A DNA stretch of 64,000 nt from Sphingomonas sp. CFBP 13720 (GTDB taxonomy: Bacteria > Pseudomonadota > Alphaproteobacteria > Sphingomonadales > Sphingomonadaceae), in NCBI RefSeq assembly GCF_014842075.1, contig NZ_JACYVA010000001.1:988474-1052473 (forward strand), given 5' to 3'. The notes under the pieces are model-generated. The model saw only the letters and a program-made list of their open reading frames with translations, was not told where the DNA came from and searched no databases. Position numbers and translations under genes: made by a program. Of the stretch, positions 35,327 to 43,697 are shown one piece after another (the stretch's first letter is position 1; every line of letters starts with the position of its first letter).

Positions 35327-35956
35327 ATGACCACTCCCCTTCGCCGCAAGCGGTCGGTCGCGGCCGGTCTGACCGCCGCCGGTGCGGTTGCGATGCTGTC
35401 GGGCTGCGACGGCGCGGACGACCAGACCGCGAAGTTCGGCCCGCCGACCGAAGTCGCCGCGTTCCAGACGGTGCAGCAATGCGTCGACAGCGGCGAATAC
35501 GACCGCGACACCTGCACTGCCGCACAGCAGAAGGCGTTCAACGAGGACCAGAAGGCCGCGCCGCGTTACGACAGCCAGAAATTGTGTGAGGAACAGTTCG
35601 GTGCCGCGCAATGCTTCCAGCGATCGGAGGGCGGACAAAGCTTTTTCACCCCGCTGCTCACCGGGTTCCTGATCGGCCAGCTGCTCAACGGCGGCGGCGG
35701 ATCGCGCTATTCCTATGGCGGGCTGTATCGCAGCGGTCGAGACAATGGCTGGTACACGCCGTCGGGCGCGTATCTGTCAGGTGGCAACGGCGGACGCAAC
35801 TATCGCTATCAGGTCGGCAGCCGCGCGATCACCACGCCGGTCACGACCCAGCGTATCCAGACACGTAGCTCGGTCGTTTCGCGCGGTGGCTTTGGCGGCC
35901 GGGTCAGTGCGCGATCCAGCGGCGGATGGGGCGGCGGACGGTCGTTCGGGGGGTAG
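35327..35956 (+). CDS. yjfM: DUF1190 lipoprotein (YjfM type)
   Basis: 209-residue DUF1190 protein. The N-terminus MTTPLRRKRSVAAGLTAAGA leads to a lipobox-like LSGC with Cys27, so it is probably a lipoprotein of the inner or outer membrane. The globular part has paired cysteines (QQCVDSGEYDRDTC, KLCEEQFGAAQC) that may form disulphides in the periplasm. The C-terminal third is Gly/Ser/Arg/Tyr-rich (GGLYRSGRDNGWYTPSGAY, VSRGGFGGRVSARSSGGWGG) and likely disordered. Last gene of the plus-strand half of the module. Confidence 0.85.
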   Translation: MTTPLRRKRSVAAGLTAAGAVAMLSGCDGADDQTAKFGPPTEVAAFQTVQQCVDSGEYDRDTCTAAQQKAFNEDQKAAPRYDSQKLCEEQFGAAQCFQRSEGGQSFFTPLLTGFLIGQLLNGGGGSRYSYGGLYRSGRDNGWYTPSGAYLSGGNGGRNYRYQVGSRAITTPVTTQRIQTRSSVVSRGGFGGRVSARSSGGWGGGRSFGG

Positions 35957-36209
35957 GACGAACTTTCCCCAGCGGAGCAGAGGTGGGTCCACGCGAGGGC
36001 GCGAAGACGTTCGAGGATAGGTGAAGCGGGCGCAGACGGCAGACCTCATCCATGGCAGAGGCGCTGGATCAGGCCGCTGACGCGGGTACGGTTGCGACGG
36101 ACACAACCTCTTCGCGTCTTCGCGCCTTCGCGTGGACCCCCTTCTTTTCTCCGGCATTCCCGACAGCTCAACCGTGAACGATAGCGGAGCCGCAACGACG
36201 ATCGCGCAC
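35957..36209. repeat. Intergenic inverted-repeat element related to 30421-30780
   Basis: Arms at 35985-36009 (GGGTCCACGCGAGGGCGCGA...) and 36115-36139 are inverted copies with one mismatch and a 105-base centre. The core CACGCGAAGGCGC(G/A) is shared with the element at 30458-30734 in the same orientation, so both ends of the yjf-like module are flanked by the same repeat family. No coding potential. Confidence 0.65.
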
Positions 36210-36671
36210 CTATCGCAGCGAGTTCACCAGCCCCGCCGCCGCAGCCGATACGTCCGCCCATGTCGTCTCGAACCCGGCGGCATTGCCGTAATAGGGATCG
36301 GCCACAGCCTGCCCTTCGCGGCCCGGGGCATGATCCATCAGCAACCAAAGGCGCGCCGTCGCGTCTGCCGGTGCGATCCGGCGCAGGTCGCGAAGATTGT
36401 CGTCATCCAATGCCAGTATGTGGGTGAAGCACCGGAAGTCCGCCGCCGTCACCTGTCGCCCGCGATAGTGTGCGATATCGATGCCGTGCGCTCGCGCCGT
36501 CGCCTGCGCGCGCGGATCGGGAGCCTTGCCGACATGCCATGCCCCGGTGCCCGCCGAGTCGACCTCGATCTCGACCCCTTCCCGCGCCGCCGCCGCGCGC
36601 AACGCCGCCTCCGCCAGTGGAGAGCGACAAATATTGCCGAGGCAGACGAGCAGGATACGGGGAACGGTCAT
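36210..36671 (-). CDS. Low-molecular-weight protein-tyrosine phosphatase
   Basis: 153-residue phosphatase of the arsenate-reductase/LMW-PTP fold. The P-loop VCLGNICRSPLAEAA contains the nucleophile Cys10 and Arg16 of C(X5)R, and the general acid is Asp125 in ADPYYG. The length is normal. ATG 36671 starts at the conserved strand; an in-frame extension to 36764 overlaps the divergent cstA promoter. Targets are unknown; in other bacteria such enzymes act on polysaccharide-export kinases or arginine phosphate. It is divergent from cstA with 92 bases between. Confidence 0.9.
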   Translation of the reverse strand: MTVPRILLVCLGNICRSPLAEAALRAAAAREGVEIEVDSAGTGAWHVGKAPDPRAQATARAHGIDIAHYRGRQVTAADFRCFTHILALDDDNLRDLRRIAPADATARLWLLMDHAPGREGQAVADPYYGNAAGFETTWADVSAAAAGLVNSLR

Positions 36672-36763
36672 CGGTGACACCGCTAACATCGCCGCCGCCC
36701 CCACGGAAGGGCTGGCCGCGCCGCGCGCACTGGTCCACAATCCCGGCAAAAGGGGAGCGGACA

Positions 36764-38845
36764 ATGGCGAATGCAGCAGCGGCCCGGATCGCGCCGACGA
36801 CGATCGGTGGCTGGGCCGGATGGGCGATAGTGGCGATCGGCGGCGCGGTGGCGCTGGGCTGGATCGCGCTGATGCGCGGCGAACCGGTCAACGCGTTGTG
36901 GATCGTGGTCGCGGCGCTGTGCGTCTATGCGATCGCCTATCGCTTTTACGGGCGGTTCATCGCGCGGCGCGTGCTGCGCGTCGATCCGGCGCGGCCGACC
37001 CCGGCGGTACGGCGTGACGACGGACTGGACTACGTTCCCACGCACAAGGGCGTGCTGTTCGGCCATCACTTCGCCGCGATCGCGGGCGCTGGGCCGCTGG
37101 TCGGGCCGGTGCTGGCGGCGCAGATGGGCTATCTGCCCGGCACGCTGTGGCTACTGGCGGGTGTCGTGTTCGCGGGCGCGGTGCAGGATTTCCTGATCCT
37201 GTATTTCTCGACCCGGCGCGATGCGCGGTCGCTGGGCGACATGATCCGTACCGAAATGGGCGTGGTGCCCGGCACGATCGCACTGGTCGGCGTGCTGATG
37301 ATCATGGTCATCCTGCTGGCGGTGCTCGCGCTGGTGGTGGTCAAGGCGCTGACCGGCAGCCCGTGGGGTACGTTCACGGTGTTCGCGACGATCCCGATCG
37401 CGCTGCTGATGGGGCTGTACGGCCGCTTCGTCCGACCGGGAAAGATCGCCGAGATGTCGGTGATCGGCTTCGTCCTGTTGATGGCGGCGATCGTCGGCGG
37501 CGAACCGGTCGCGCGGTCGGAAACGCTGGCCCCGCTGTTCACCTATGGCGGTCCGGCGCTGGCCGTCATCCTGATGGCGTATGGCTTCATCGCGTCGGTC
37601 GTGCCGGTATGGCTGCTGCTCGCCCCGCGCGACTATCTGTCGACGTTCCTCAAGATCGGGGTGATCGCGGGCCTCGCCATCGGCATCCTCTATGTCCGCC
37701 CCGACCTTCAGATGCCGGCGGTGACGCACTTCATCGACGGCACCGGCCCCGCCTTTTCGGGCAAGCTGTTCCCGTTCCTGTTCATCACCATCGCGTGCGG
37801 CGCGGTGTCGGGCTTCCACGCGCTGATCGCCAGCGGCACCACGCCCAAGATGATCGCGAGCGAGGCCGACCTGCAATTCATCGGATACGGCGCGATGCTG
37901 ACCGAAAGCTTCGTCGCGATCATGGCGCTGATCGCCGCGTGCGTGCTCGACCCGGCCGTCTATTTCGCGATGAACGCACCCGCCGCGCTGATCGGCACGA
38001 CCAGCATCGAAGCGGCGCAGGCGATCGCGCAATGGGGCTTCGTCATCACCCCCGACATGCTGGACCAGTTGGCGCGCGACGTCGGCGAAAGCACCATCCT
38101 GTCGCGGGCGGGTGGCGCACCGACGCTGGCGGTGGGGATGGCGCATATCCTGAGCCAGGTGATCGGCGGACAGGCGATGATGGCGTTCTGGTATCACTTC
38201 GCGATCCTGTTCGAAGCGCTGTTCATCCTGACCACGGTCGATGCCGGCACCCGTGTGGCCCGGTTCATGATTCAGGATCTGCTGGGCAGCTTCATCCCGG
38301 CGATGAAGGAAACGCAGAAGCTGGGGCCGAACCTGATCGGCACTGCGCTGGCGGTCGCGGCGTGGGGGTATTTCCTGTACAGCGGCGTCACCGATCCGCT
38401 GGGCGGGATCAACACGCTGTGGCCGCTGTTCGGTATCTCCAACCAGATGCTGGCGGCGATCGCGCTGACGCTGTCGACGGTGCTGCTCTTCAAGATGAAG
38501 CGCGAACGCTATGCGTGGGTGACGATCGTGCCGACGATCTGGCTGTTGATCTGCACGTTGACCGCCGGGTGGCAGAAACTGTTCGACGCCAATCCGAAGA
38601 TCGGTTTCCTATCGCATGCACAGGTGTTTTCCGATGCGCTGGCGCGTGGCGAACTGCTCGCCCCCGCCAAGACGGTCGGCGAGATGCACCGCATCATCCT
38701 GAACGACCGGATCGACGCCGCGCTGTGCGTGCTGTTCATCGCGGTGGTGCTGGCGATCCTGTTCTACGGGATAAGCTCGATCCGCCGGGCAAAGGCATCG
38801 CCGGTGCCGACGGTGCAGGAGGTCGGCGATGCCGTGGTGGCATAG
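36764..38845 (+). CDS. cstA: CstA-family carbon-starvation transporter
   Basis: 693-residue inner-membrane protein with about sixteen to eighteen helices, near the 701 residues of E. coli CstA, which imports peptides and/or pyruvate during carbon limitation. Typical family segments are VPTHKGVLFGHHFAAIAGAG, GPVLAAQMGYLPGTLWLLAG, SGFHALIASGTTPKMIASEA and NTLWPLFGISNQMLAAIALT. AGGGGAGCGG lies a few bases before ATG 36764. The small YbdD gene overlaps its end by 17 bases, and acs with a LuxR regulator follows, giving a cluster for carbon scavenging. Confidence 0.93.
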   Translation: MANAAAARIAPTTIGGWAGWAIVAIGGAVALGWIALMRGEPVNALWIVVAALCVYAIAYRFYGRFIARRVLRVDPARPTPAVRRDDGLDYVPTHKGVLFGHHFAAIAGAGPLVGPVLAAQMGYLPGTLWLLAGVVFAGAVQDFLILYFSTRRDARSLGDMIRTEMGVVPGTIALVGVLMIMVILLAVLALVVVKALTGSPWGTFTVFATIPIALLMGLYGRFVRPGKIAEMSVIGFVLLMAAIVGGEPVARSETLAPLFTYGGPALAVILMAYGFIASVVPVWLLLAPRDYLSTFLKIGVIAGLAIGILYVRPDLQMPAVTHFIDGTGPAFSGKLFPFLFITIACGAVSGFHALIASGTTPKMIASEADLQFIGYGAMLTESFVAIMALIAACVLDPAVYFAMNAPAALIGTTSIEAAQAIAQWGFVITPDMLDQLARDVGESTILSRAGGAPTLAVGMAHILSQVIGGQAMMAFWYHFAILFEALFILTTVDAGTRVARFMIQDLLGSFIPAMKETQKLGPNLIGTALAVAAWGYFLYSGVTDPLGGINTLWPLFGISNQMLAAIALTLSTVLLFKMKRERYAWVTIVPTIWLLICTLTAGWQKLFDANPKIGFLSHAQVFSDALARGELLAPAKTVGEMHRIILNDRIDAALCVLFIAVVLAILFYGISSIRRAKASPVPTVQEVGDAVVA

Positions 38846-39017
38846 GCTGGCGGAGGGCGCGCGGCTGATGGTCGGCGTGCCCGATTACGACCGCTATGTC
38901 GCGCACCGGGCGCGGGTCCACCCGGGCGAGCCGGTGATGACGCTGGACGCGTTCCACCGCAACCGGATCGAGCGGCGCTATGGCGTCGGCAAGGGCCAGC
39001 CGCCGCGCTGCTGCTGA
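38829..39017 (+). CDS. ybdD: YbdD/YjiX family small protein
   Basis: 62 residues of the YbdD/YjiX (DUF466) family, nearly always paired with CstA or BtsT. Recognisable parts are LMVGVPDYDRYVAHRARVHP and MTLDAFHRNRIERRYGVGKG, with a Cys-Cys C-terminus. AGGAGG sits six bases before ATG 38829, inside the end of cstA, so translation is coupled. It is thought to be an accessory of the transporter. Confidence 0.9.
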   Translation: MPWWHRLAEGARLMVGVPDYDRYVAHRARVHPGEPVMTLDAFHRNRIERRYGVGKGQPPRCC

Positions 39018-39640
39018 CGCGCGCGGCTTGGCGGGTCAGCGGGCGCGGGATGAACGGCCCCGTCACTCCGACAGCGGGTTCGGTCCGCTGACACCGAAGA
39101 ACGGCCGATCGTCGTGCGGCGACGGCACCGTCCGCCCGCTTGGCGTGCCCCGCCGGATCGGCTCACTGACCCGGCTGCAGTGCCGGGCAATAAACAGGCG
39201 ACTGCGCAAAGGCGCGCGGCCCGGCGACCCCTCCGCTCCATGGTGATGGCGACGTTCAATCATGCGATCCGCTCCGCATACGTCACCCCGGCGAAGGCCG
39301 GGGTCGCTCTTTAGTGGAGCGTTCCGCCAGCAACGGGGCGATCCCAGCATGCGCTGGGATGACGATGGGGGAAGGGGATCGCGCCACCTCCAGCACAACC
39401 GCAACCGCCAACCATTGCATCCGCGCCCCGCGTCGCGTTCCGTACGCGGCGCGCACCCGCTGGCGACGTCGCCACTGCGGACGGCGGCATCCTCTCCCCA
39501 TCGCGCACGACATTCCCGCCACGCCTGTCGACACCCACTGTCATCGTCGCGACGCGACCGGGCCAGTACGACCATCGTCGTAACGCCCCCGACTTGACGC
39601 ACGCCCCCGCGTGCGCAGATCAGGGGGACAGGAGAGATTA
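39018..39640. repeat. Gene-free region with REP-like palindromes
   Basis: 623 bases between ybdD and acs. Two palindromes, ACCCCGGCGAAGGCCGGGGT (39285-39304) and ATCCCAGCATGCGCTGGGAT (39341-39360), with outer GTCA and TGAC, bound a 36-base centre and together look like one sphingomonad REP-type pair. Short frames with many Arg/Pro/Ala codons on both strands are not convincing. A TTGACG hexamer at 39594 might be an acs -35 box without a clear partner. Confidence 0.6.
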
Positions 39641-41578
39641 ATGACCCAGACCGTCCATCCGGCACCGACAGACCCCGCCGCGCGTGTCGATCGCGACAGC
39701 TATGCCACGCAATATGCCGCATCGATCGACGATCCCGCAGCCTATTGGCGCGAGGCCGGACGCTGCATCGATTGGTCGCGACCGTACGAACAGGTCAAGG
39801 ACACGTCGTTCGACGAAGCCGATTTCCGCATCCGCTGGTTCGCCGATGGCCAGACCAACGTGTCGGCCAATTGCCTCGACCGGCATCTGGCCGATCGTGG
39901 CGATCAGGTCGCGATCATCTGGGAAGGGGACGAACCCGGCGAAACGCGCCGCGTCACCTATCGCGAACTGCACGCGCAGGTCTGCCGGTTCGCCAATGTC
40001 CTGAAATCGCTGGACGTTCACAAGGGCGACCGGGTCACTTTGTACCTGCCGATGATCCCGGAGGCGGCGGCGGCGATGCTGGCCTGCACCCGGATCGGGG
40101 CAATCCATTCGATCGTGTTCGGCGGCTTTTCGCCCGACAGCCTCGCCAACCGCATCCATGATTGCGACAGCAAGCTGGTCATCACCGCCGACGAAGGGTG
40201 TCGCGGGGGCAAGCGCATTCCGCTGAAGGCCAATGTCGATGCCGCGCTGGCGAACGCACCGGCGGTCGCGAATGTCGTGGTCATCAAACGCAGCGGCGGC
40301 GACGTGGCGATGACCGAAGGACGCGATCACTGGCTCCACGACCTGCTGGACGGGGTGTCCGACGACTGCGCGCCCGAACCGATGGATGCCGAAGACCCGC
40401 TGTTCATCCTGTACACCAGCGGATCGACCGGTAAGCCCAAGGGCGTGTTGCACAGCACCGGCGGCTATCTGGTCTGGGCGCACACCACCTTCCGCGATGT
40501 GTTCGATTACCGCGACGGCGAAATATTCTGGTGCACCGCCGATATCGGGTGGGTCACCGGGCACAGCTATGTCGTCTATGGCCCGTTGAGCAACGGCGCG
40601 ACCACGGTGATGTTCGACGGCGTGCCGAACTATCCCGATCACGGTCGCTTCTGGGAAACGATCGACCGGCTGGGCGTCAACATCTTCTACACCGCCCCCA
40701 CGGCGATCCGTGCGTTGATGCGCGAAGGCGATGGCTGGGTGACGAAGGCCAGCCGCAAATCACTGCGCATCCTCGGCTCGGTCGGGGAACCGATCAACCC
40801 GGAGGCGTGGGACTGGTATCACCGGGTCGTCGGCGATCGCCGCTGCCCGATCGTCGATACGTGGTGGCAGACCGAAACCGGCGGCATCCTCATCAGCCCC
40901 CTGCCCTATGCCACCGACCTGAAACCCGGTAGCGCGACGATGCCGTTGCCCGGCGTGCAGCCGCAACTGGTCGATGCGGAAGGCAAGGTGCTGAACGGTG
41001 CGACCGAGGGCAATCTGTGCATCGCCGATAGCTGGCCGGGACAGATGCGGACGGTGTGGGGCGATCACGACCGCTTCTTCCAGACGTATTTCTCGACCTA
41101 TCCCGGCAAGTACTTCACCGGGGACGGATGCCGCCGCGATGCCGACGGCTATTACTGGATCACCGGCCGGGTCGACGACGTCATCAACGTCAGCGGCCAC
41201 CGCATGGGCACCGCCGAGGTCGAAAGCGCGCTGGTCGCACATCCCAAGGTCGCCGAGGCGGCGGTCGTGGGGATGCCGCACGATATCAAGGGTCAGGGCA
41301 TCTATGCCTATGTGACGCTGAACGCGCATGACGAACCGAGCGACGCGCTGCGCGCCGAATTGCGGCAATGGGTCCGCAAGGAGATCGGACCGGTCGCAAC
41401 GCCCGACGCGCTGCAATTCGCGCCGGGTCTGCCCAAGACGCGATCGGGCAAGATCATGCGCCGCATCCTGCGCAAGATCGCGGAGAACGACACGTCCAAT
41501 CTGGGCGATATTTCGACGCTTGCCGATCCGGGCGTCGTCGACACGCTGGTCGCCGAGCGTATCCGGCCGGAGGGATGA
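39641..41578 (+). CDS. acs: Acetyl-CoA synthetase (AMP-forming)
   Basis: 645-residue cytoplasmic enzyme making acetyl-CoA from acetate, ATP and CoA. ATP-binding [20 protein letters not shown], acetyl pocket region [27 protein letters not shown], and the hinge and C-terminal [20 protein letters not shown] are all intact. The Lys604 in [10 protein letters not shown] is the catalytic and acetylation-regulated lysine. Length matches family members. GGAGAGATTA precedes ATG 39641. The response regulator gene overlaps the stop by 4 bases. Confidence 0.96.
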   Translation: MTQTVHPAPTDPAARVDRDSYATQYAASIDDPAAYWREAGRCIDWSRPYEQVKDTSFDEADFRIRWFADGQTNVSANCLDRHLADRGDQVAIIWEGDEPGETRRVTYRELHAQVCRFANVLKSLDVHKGDRVTLYLPMIPEAAAAMLACTRIGAIHSIVFGGFSPDSLANRIHDCDSKLVITADEGCRGGKRIPLKANVDAALANAPAVANVVVIKRSGGDVAMTEGRDHWLHDLLDGVSDDCAPEPMDAEDPLFILYTSGSTGKPKGVLHSTGGYLVWAHTTFRDVFDYRDGEIFWCTADIGWVTGHSYVVYGPLSNGATTVMFDGVPNYPDHGRFWETIDRLGVNIFYTAPTAIRALMREGDGWVTKASRKSLRILGSVGEPINPEAWDWYHRVVGDRRCPIVDTWWQTETGGILISPLPYATDLKPGSATMPLPGVQPQLVDAEGKVLNGATEGNLCIADSWPGQMRTVWGDHDRFFQTYFSTYPGKYFTGDGCRRDADGYYWITGRVDDVINVSGHRMGTAEVESALVAHPKVAEAAVVGMPHDIKGQGIYAYVTLNAHDEPSDALRAELRQWVRKEIGPVATPDALQFAPGLPKTRSGKIMRRILRKIAENDTSNLGDISTLADPGVVDTLVAERIRPEG

Positions 41579-42204
41579 GCCGCGCCGTCCTCGTTGCCGA
41601 CGATCATCCGCTGTTCCGGCAGGCGCTGATGCTGGCGGTGACGCAGGTGTTGCCCGACGCGCGGATCGTGGAGGCCGGAACGCTGGAACGCGCCGTCGCG
41701 GCGGCGGCAGCAACCGATGGGCTGGCGCTGGTGCTGCTCGACCTGAACATGCCGGGCGCAGTCGGCTATAGCGGGGTCGCGCTGCTCCATGCCGAGGTGC
41801 CGGACGTCCCGATCCTCGTCGTGTCGGGCGCGGATCGGGCGGCGGCGTTCGATCAGGTCGCGCGGTTCGGCGCAGTGGGCTTCGTCAGTAAGGATTCGAC
41901 GCTGCACGACATCGAGGCGGCGATCGCTGCGGCGCTGGCGGGCGACCGGATGGCGGGTGCCCCAGCCGCCGGGGATGACGAAAGCGACATGGCCGCGCGC
42001 GTCGCCGCGCTGACGCCGATGCAGTTGCGTGTCCTGCTGGGCGTGCTGGCCGGACGGCTCAACAAACAGATCGCGCACGATCTGGGCATCGCCGAAGCCA
42101 CGGTGAAGGCGCACATGACCGCCGTGCTGCGCAAGCTGGACGTCGGCAACCGGACTCAGGCGGCACTGGCGGCACGTGCGCTGGGGTTGGAAGTGGCGGG
42201 GTAG
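41575..42204 (+). CDS. LuxR/NarL-type response regulator coupled to acs
   Basis: 209-residue response regulator. The receiver domain has the acidic pair Asp9/Asp10, phosphoacceptor Asp56 in LLDLNMPG and the lysine in [11 protein letters not shown] short linker leads to a C-terminal LuxR helix-turn-helix ([40 protein letters not shown]). The start overlaps acs by 4 bases. In pseudomonads and related bacteria orphan regulators of this sort next to acs (CrbR/ErdR-like) control acetate and carbon use, so control of acs or cstA is a reasonable inference. No partner kinase is encoded nearby. Confidence 0.88.
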   Translation: MSRAVLVADDHPLFRQALMLAVTQVLPDARIVEAGTLERAVAAAAATDGLALVLLDLNMPGAVGYSGVALLHAEVPDVPILVVSGADRAAAFDQVARFGAVGFVSKDSTLHDIEAAIAAALAGDRMAGAPAAGDDESDMAARVAALTPMQLRVLLGVLAGRLNKQIAHDLGIAEATVKAHMTAVLRKLDVGNRTQAALAARALGLEVAG

Positions 42205-42226
42205 GTTCCCCGCCCCGCCCCGCCCG

Positions 42227-43696
42227 TCAGGGCACCGTCACGACCTGTATCGGCACGCCCTTCAACTCGGGCAGTGCGTCGAGCTGCGGCCGGACCGTCG
42301 CCAGATCACCGACCACCACCAGCGTGAACCGGTCGAGCGGTAGCGCCTGCGTCACCGCGCTGCTGAACTGCGCGTCGCTGACGGCCAGCGTGGCCGGGAC
42401 ATAGCGGTCGAGCCAGTCCTTGGGCAGGCCCAGCGCGTCGCGCGTGGCAAGCTGGTTGATGAGCGAACCGCTGTCCGAATTGCGCAGCACGAACAGTCCG
42501 GCATTGTAGCTGCGCATCCCCGCCGCTTCCTCGGGCGTCGGCGGCGTCGTCTGCAACCGGCGGATCTCCCCGAACACTTCTTTCAGCGACGCACCGGTCA
42601 CCGTCGTCGTCACATCGGCCTCGAACGCCCATTGCGCGGTGCCGGGCAGTTGCCCGATCCCCGAACCGGGCGAATAGGTATAGCCCTTGTCTTCACGGAT
42701 GTTGCGCGTGATCCGCGACGAAAAACTTCCGCCGAGCAGGGCGTTGGCGACGCGCAGTGGAATGTCCCCCGCGCTGCCCGCCAGCGGCGACGGCCATGCG
42801 AGGCGCAGCGTCGATTGCGGCGCGCCGGGCCGGTCGATCAGCAGCACGCGCGGTCCGGCGGCGATCGTCGGCACCTGCGACAGCCGTTCCGGCCCCGCCG
42901 CCCAGTCGCCGAACGCCCGCGCCACCGCCGCCTTCACCGCCGCCGCATCGAACCGTCCGGCGATGTACAGCCGCGACCGGCGCGCGCCGAAATTGGCGGC
43001 GTGGAACGCCTTGGCTTGCGCCAGCGTGTATCCGCCCAGTTGCGCCGGGGTCGGCAATTGCCGGCCATAGGGGTGATCGCCATAGGTCGCACGGGCCAGC
43101 GCATAATCGGCCAGCGTGCCGGGTTGGGCCAGCGCCTGCGTCAGCGACCGCGCGCGATTGGCCTTCACCCGATCGAACGCATCGGCGGCGAAGGCCGGGC
43201 GACGCGCGACGTCGCCGACCAGCGCCACGGCAGCGGGGGTGAACTCGCTGAGTGCCCCGAGCGTGATCGACGTGCCGATCGGCGAAACGCCGACGTTCAG
43301 GTTGCCGCCGATCCCCGCCGCCGCCGTTGCCAGCGCGCTGGCATCGCGGGTGCCGGCACCTTCCTTGAGCATGTCACCGGTCAGGTCGGCCAGCCACACG
43401 TCGCGGCCTTCCTCAAGATTGCCGGCATAGACCTGCAACGCCACGACCACCTTGGGCGCGTTGCCATAGGGGACCAGCGTGACCTGCATCCCGTTGGGCA
43501 GGGTATAGGTTTCGCTGGCCGGGACGGTGAACGCCTTGGGCGAGCCGATCGGCGGGGCAGGCAAGGCAGGCGGGGTCTGGGCAGGCGCGGTCTGGGCCGG
43601 CGCGGTCTGAGCAGGCGCGGTCTGGGCAGGCGCGGTCTGGGCCATTACGGGGCCGGAGATCAGCGCGATGCCGGCGAACAGGAACGAACGCTTCAT
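42227..43696 (-). CDS. Exported M16-family peptidase homologue, inactive-type subunit
   Basis: 489-residue M16 (pitrilysin) protein with signal peptide MKRSFLFAGIALISGPVMAQ. After it comes a short tandem repeat of PAQTA units, then the M16 fold. The first domain lacks the HxxEH zinc motif (the place reads VYAGNLEEGRDVWLADLTGD), while the second half keeps the substrate-binding NIREDKGYTYSPG. This is the beta-type, non-catalytic partner of a heterodimeric M16 enzyme. It starts one base after the stop of the active M16 gene, with GGGAG about nine bases before ATG 43696. The pair probably cuts peptides in the periplasm. Confidence 0.87.
   Translation of the reverse strand: MKRSFLFAGIALISGPVMAQTAPAQTAPAQTAPAQTAPAQTPPALPAPPIGSPKAFTVPASETYTLPNGMQVTLVPYGNAPKVVVALQVYAGNLEEGRDVWLADLTGDMLKEGAGTRDASALATAAAGIGGNLNVGVSPIGTSITLGALSEFTPAAVALVGDVARRPAFAADAFDRVKANRARSLTQALAQPGTLADYALARATYGDHPYGRQLPTPAQLGGYTLAQAKAFHAANFGARRSRLYIAGRFDAAAVKAAVARAFGDWAAGPERLSQVPTIAAGPRVLLIDRPGAPQSTLRLAWPSPLAGSAGDIPLRVANALLGGSFSSRITRNIREDKGYTYSPGSGIGQLPGTAQWAFEADVTTTVTGASLKEVFGEIRRLQTTPPTPEEAAGMRSYNAGLFVLRNSDSGSLINQLATRDALGLPKDWLDRYVPATLAVSDAQFSSAVTQALPLDRFTLVVVGDLATVRPQLDALPELKGVPIQVVTVP
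43575..43640. repeat. 15-bp tandem repeat encoding a TAPAQ linker
   Basis: About five units of a 15-base repeat (GGCGCGGTCTGGGCC type on the plus strand) encode QTAPA repeats just after the signal peptide of the inactive M16 protein. In-frame gain or loss of units would change linker length without breaking the gene. Confidence 0.7.
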
Positions 43697-43697
43697 C

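Noticed and set aside
30458..36139. The yjf-like module as a transposon bounded by inverted repeats
   Set aside because: The flanking elements are each complete inverted-repeat pairs rather than single terminal repeats, no transposase is present and no target-site duplication is visible.
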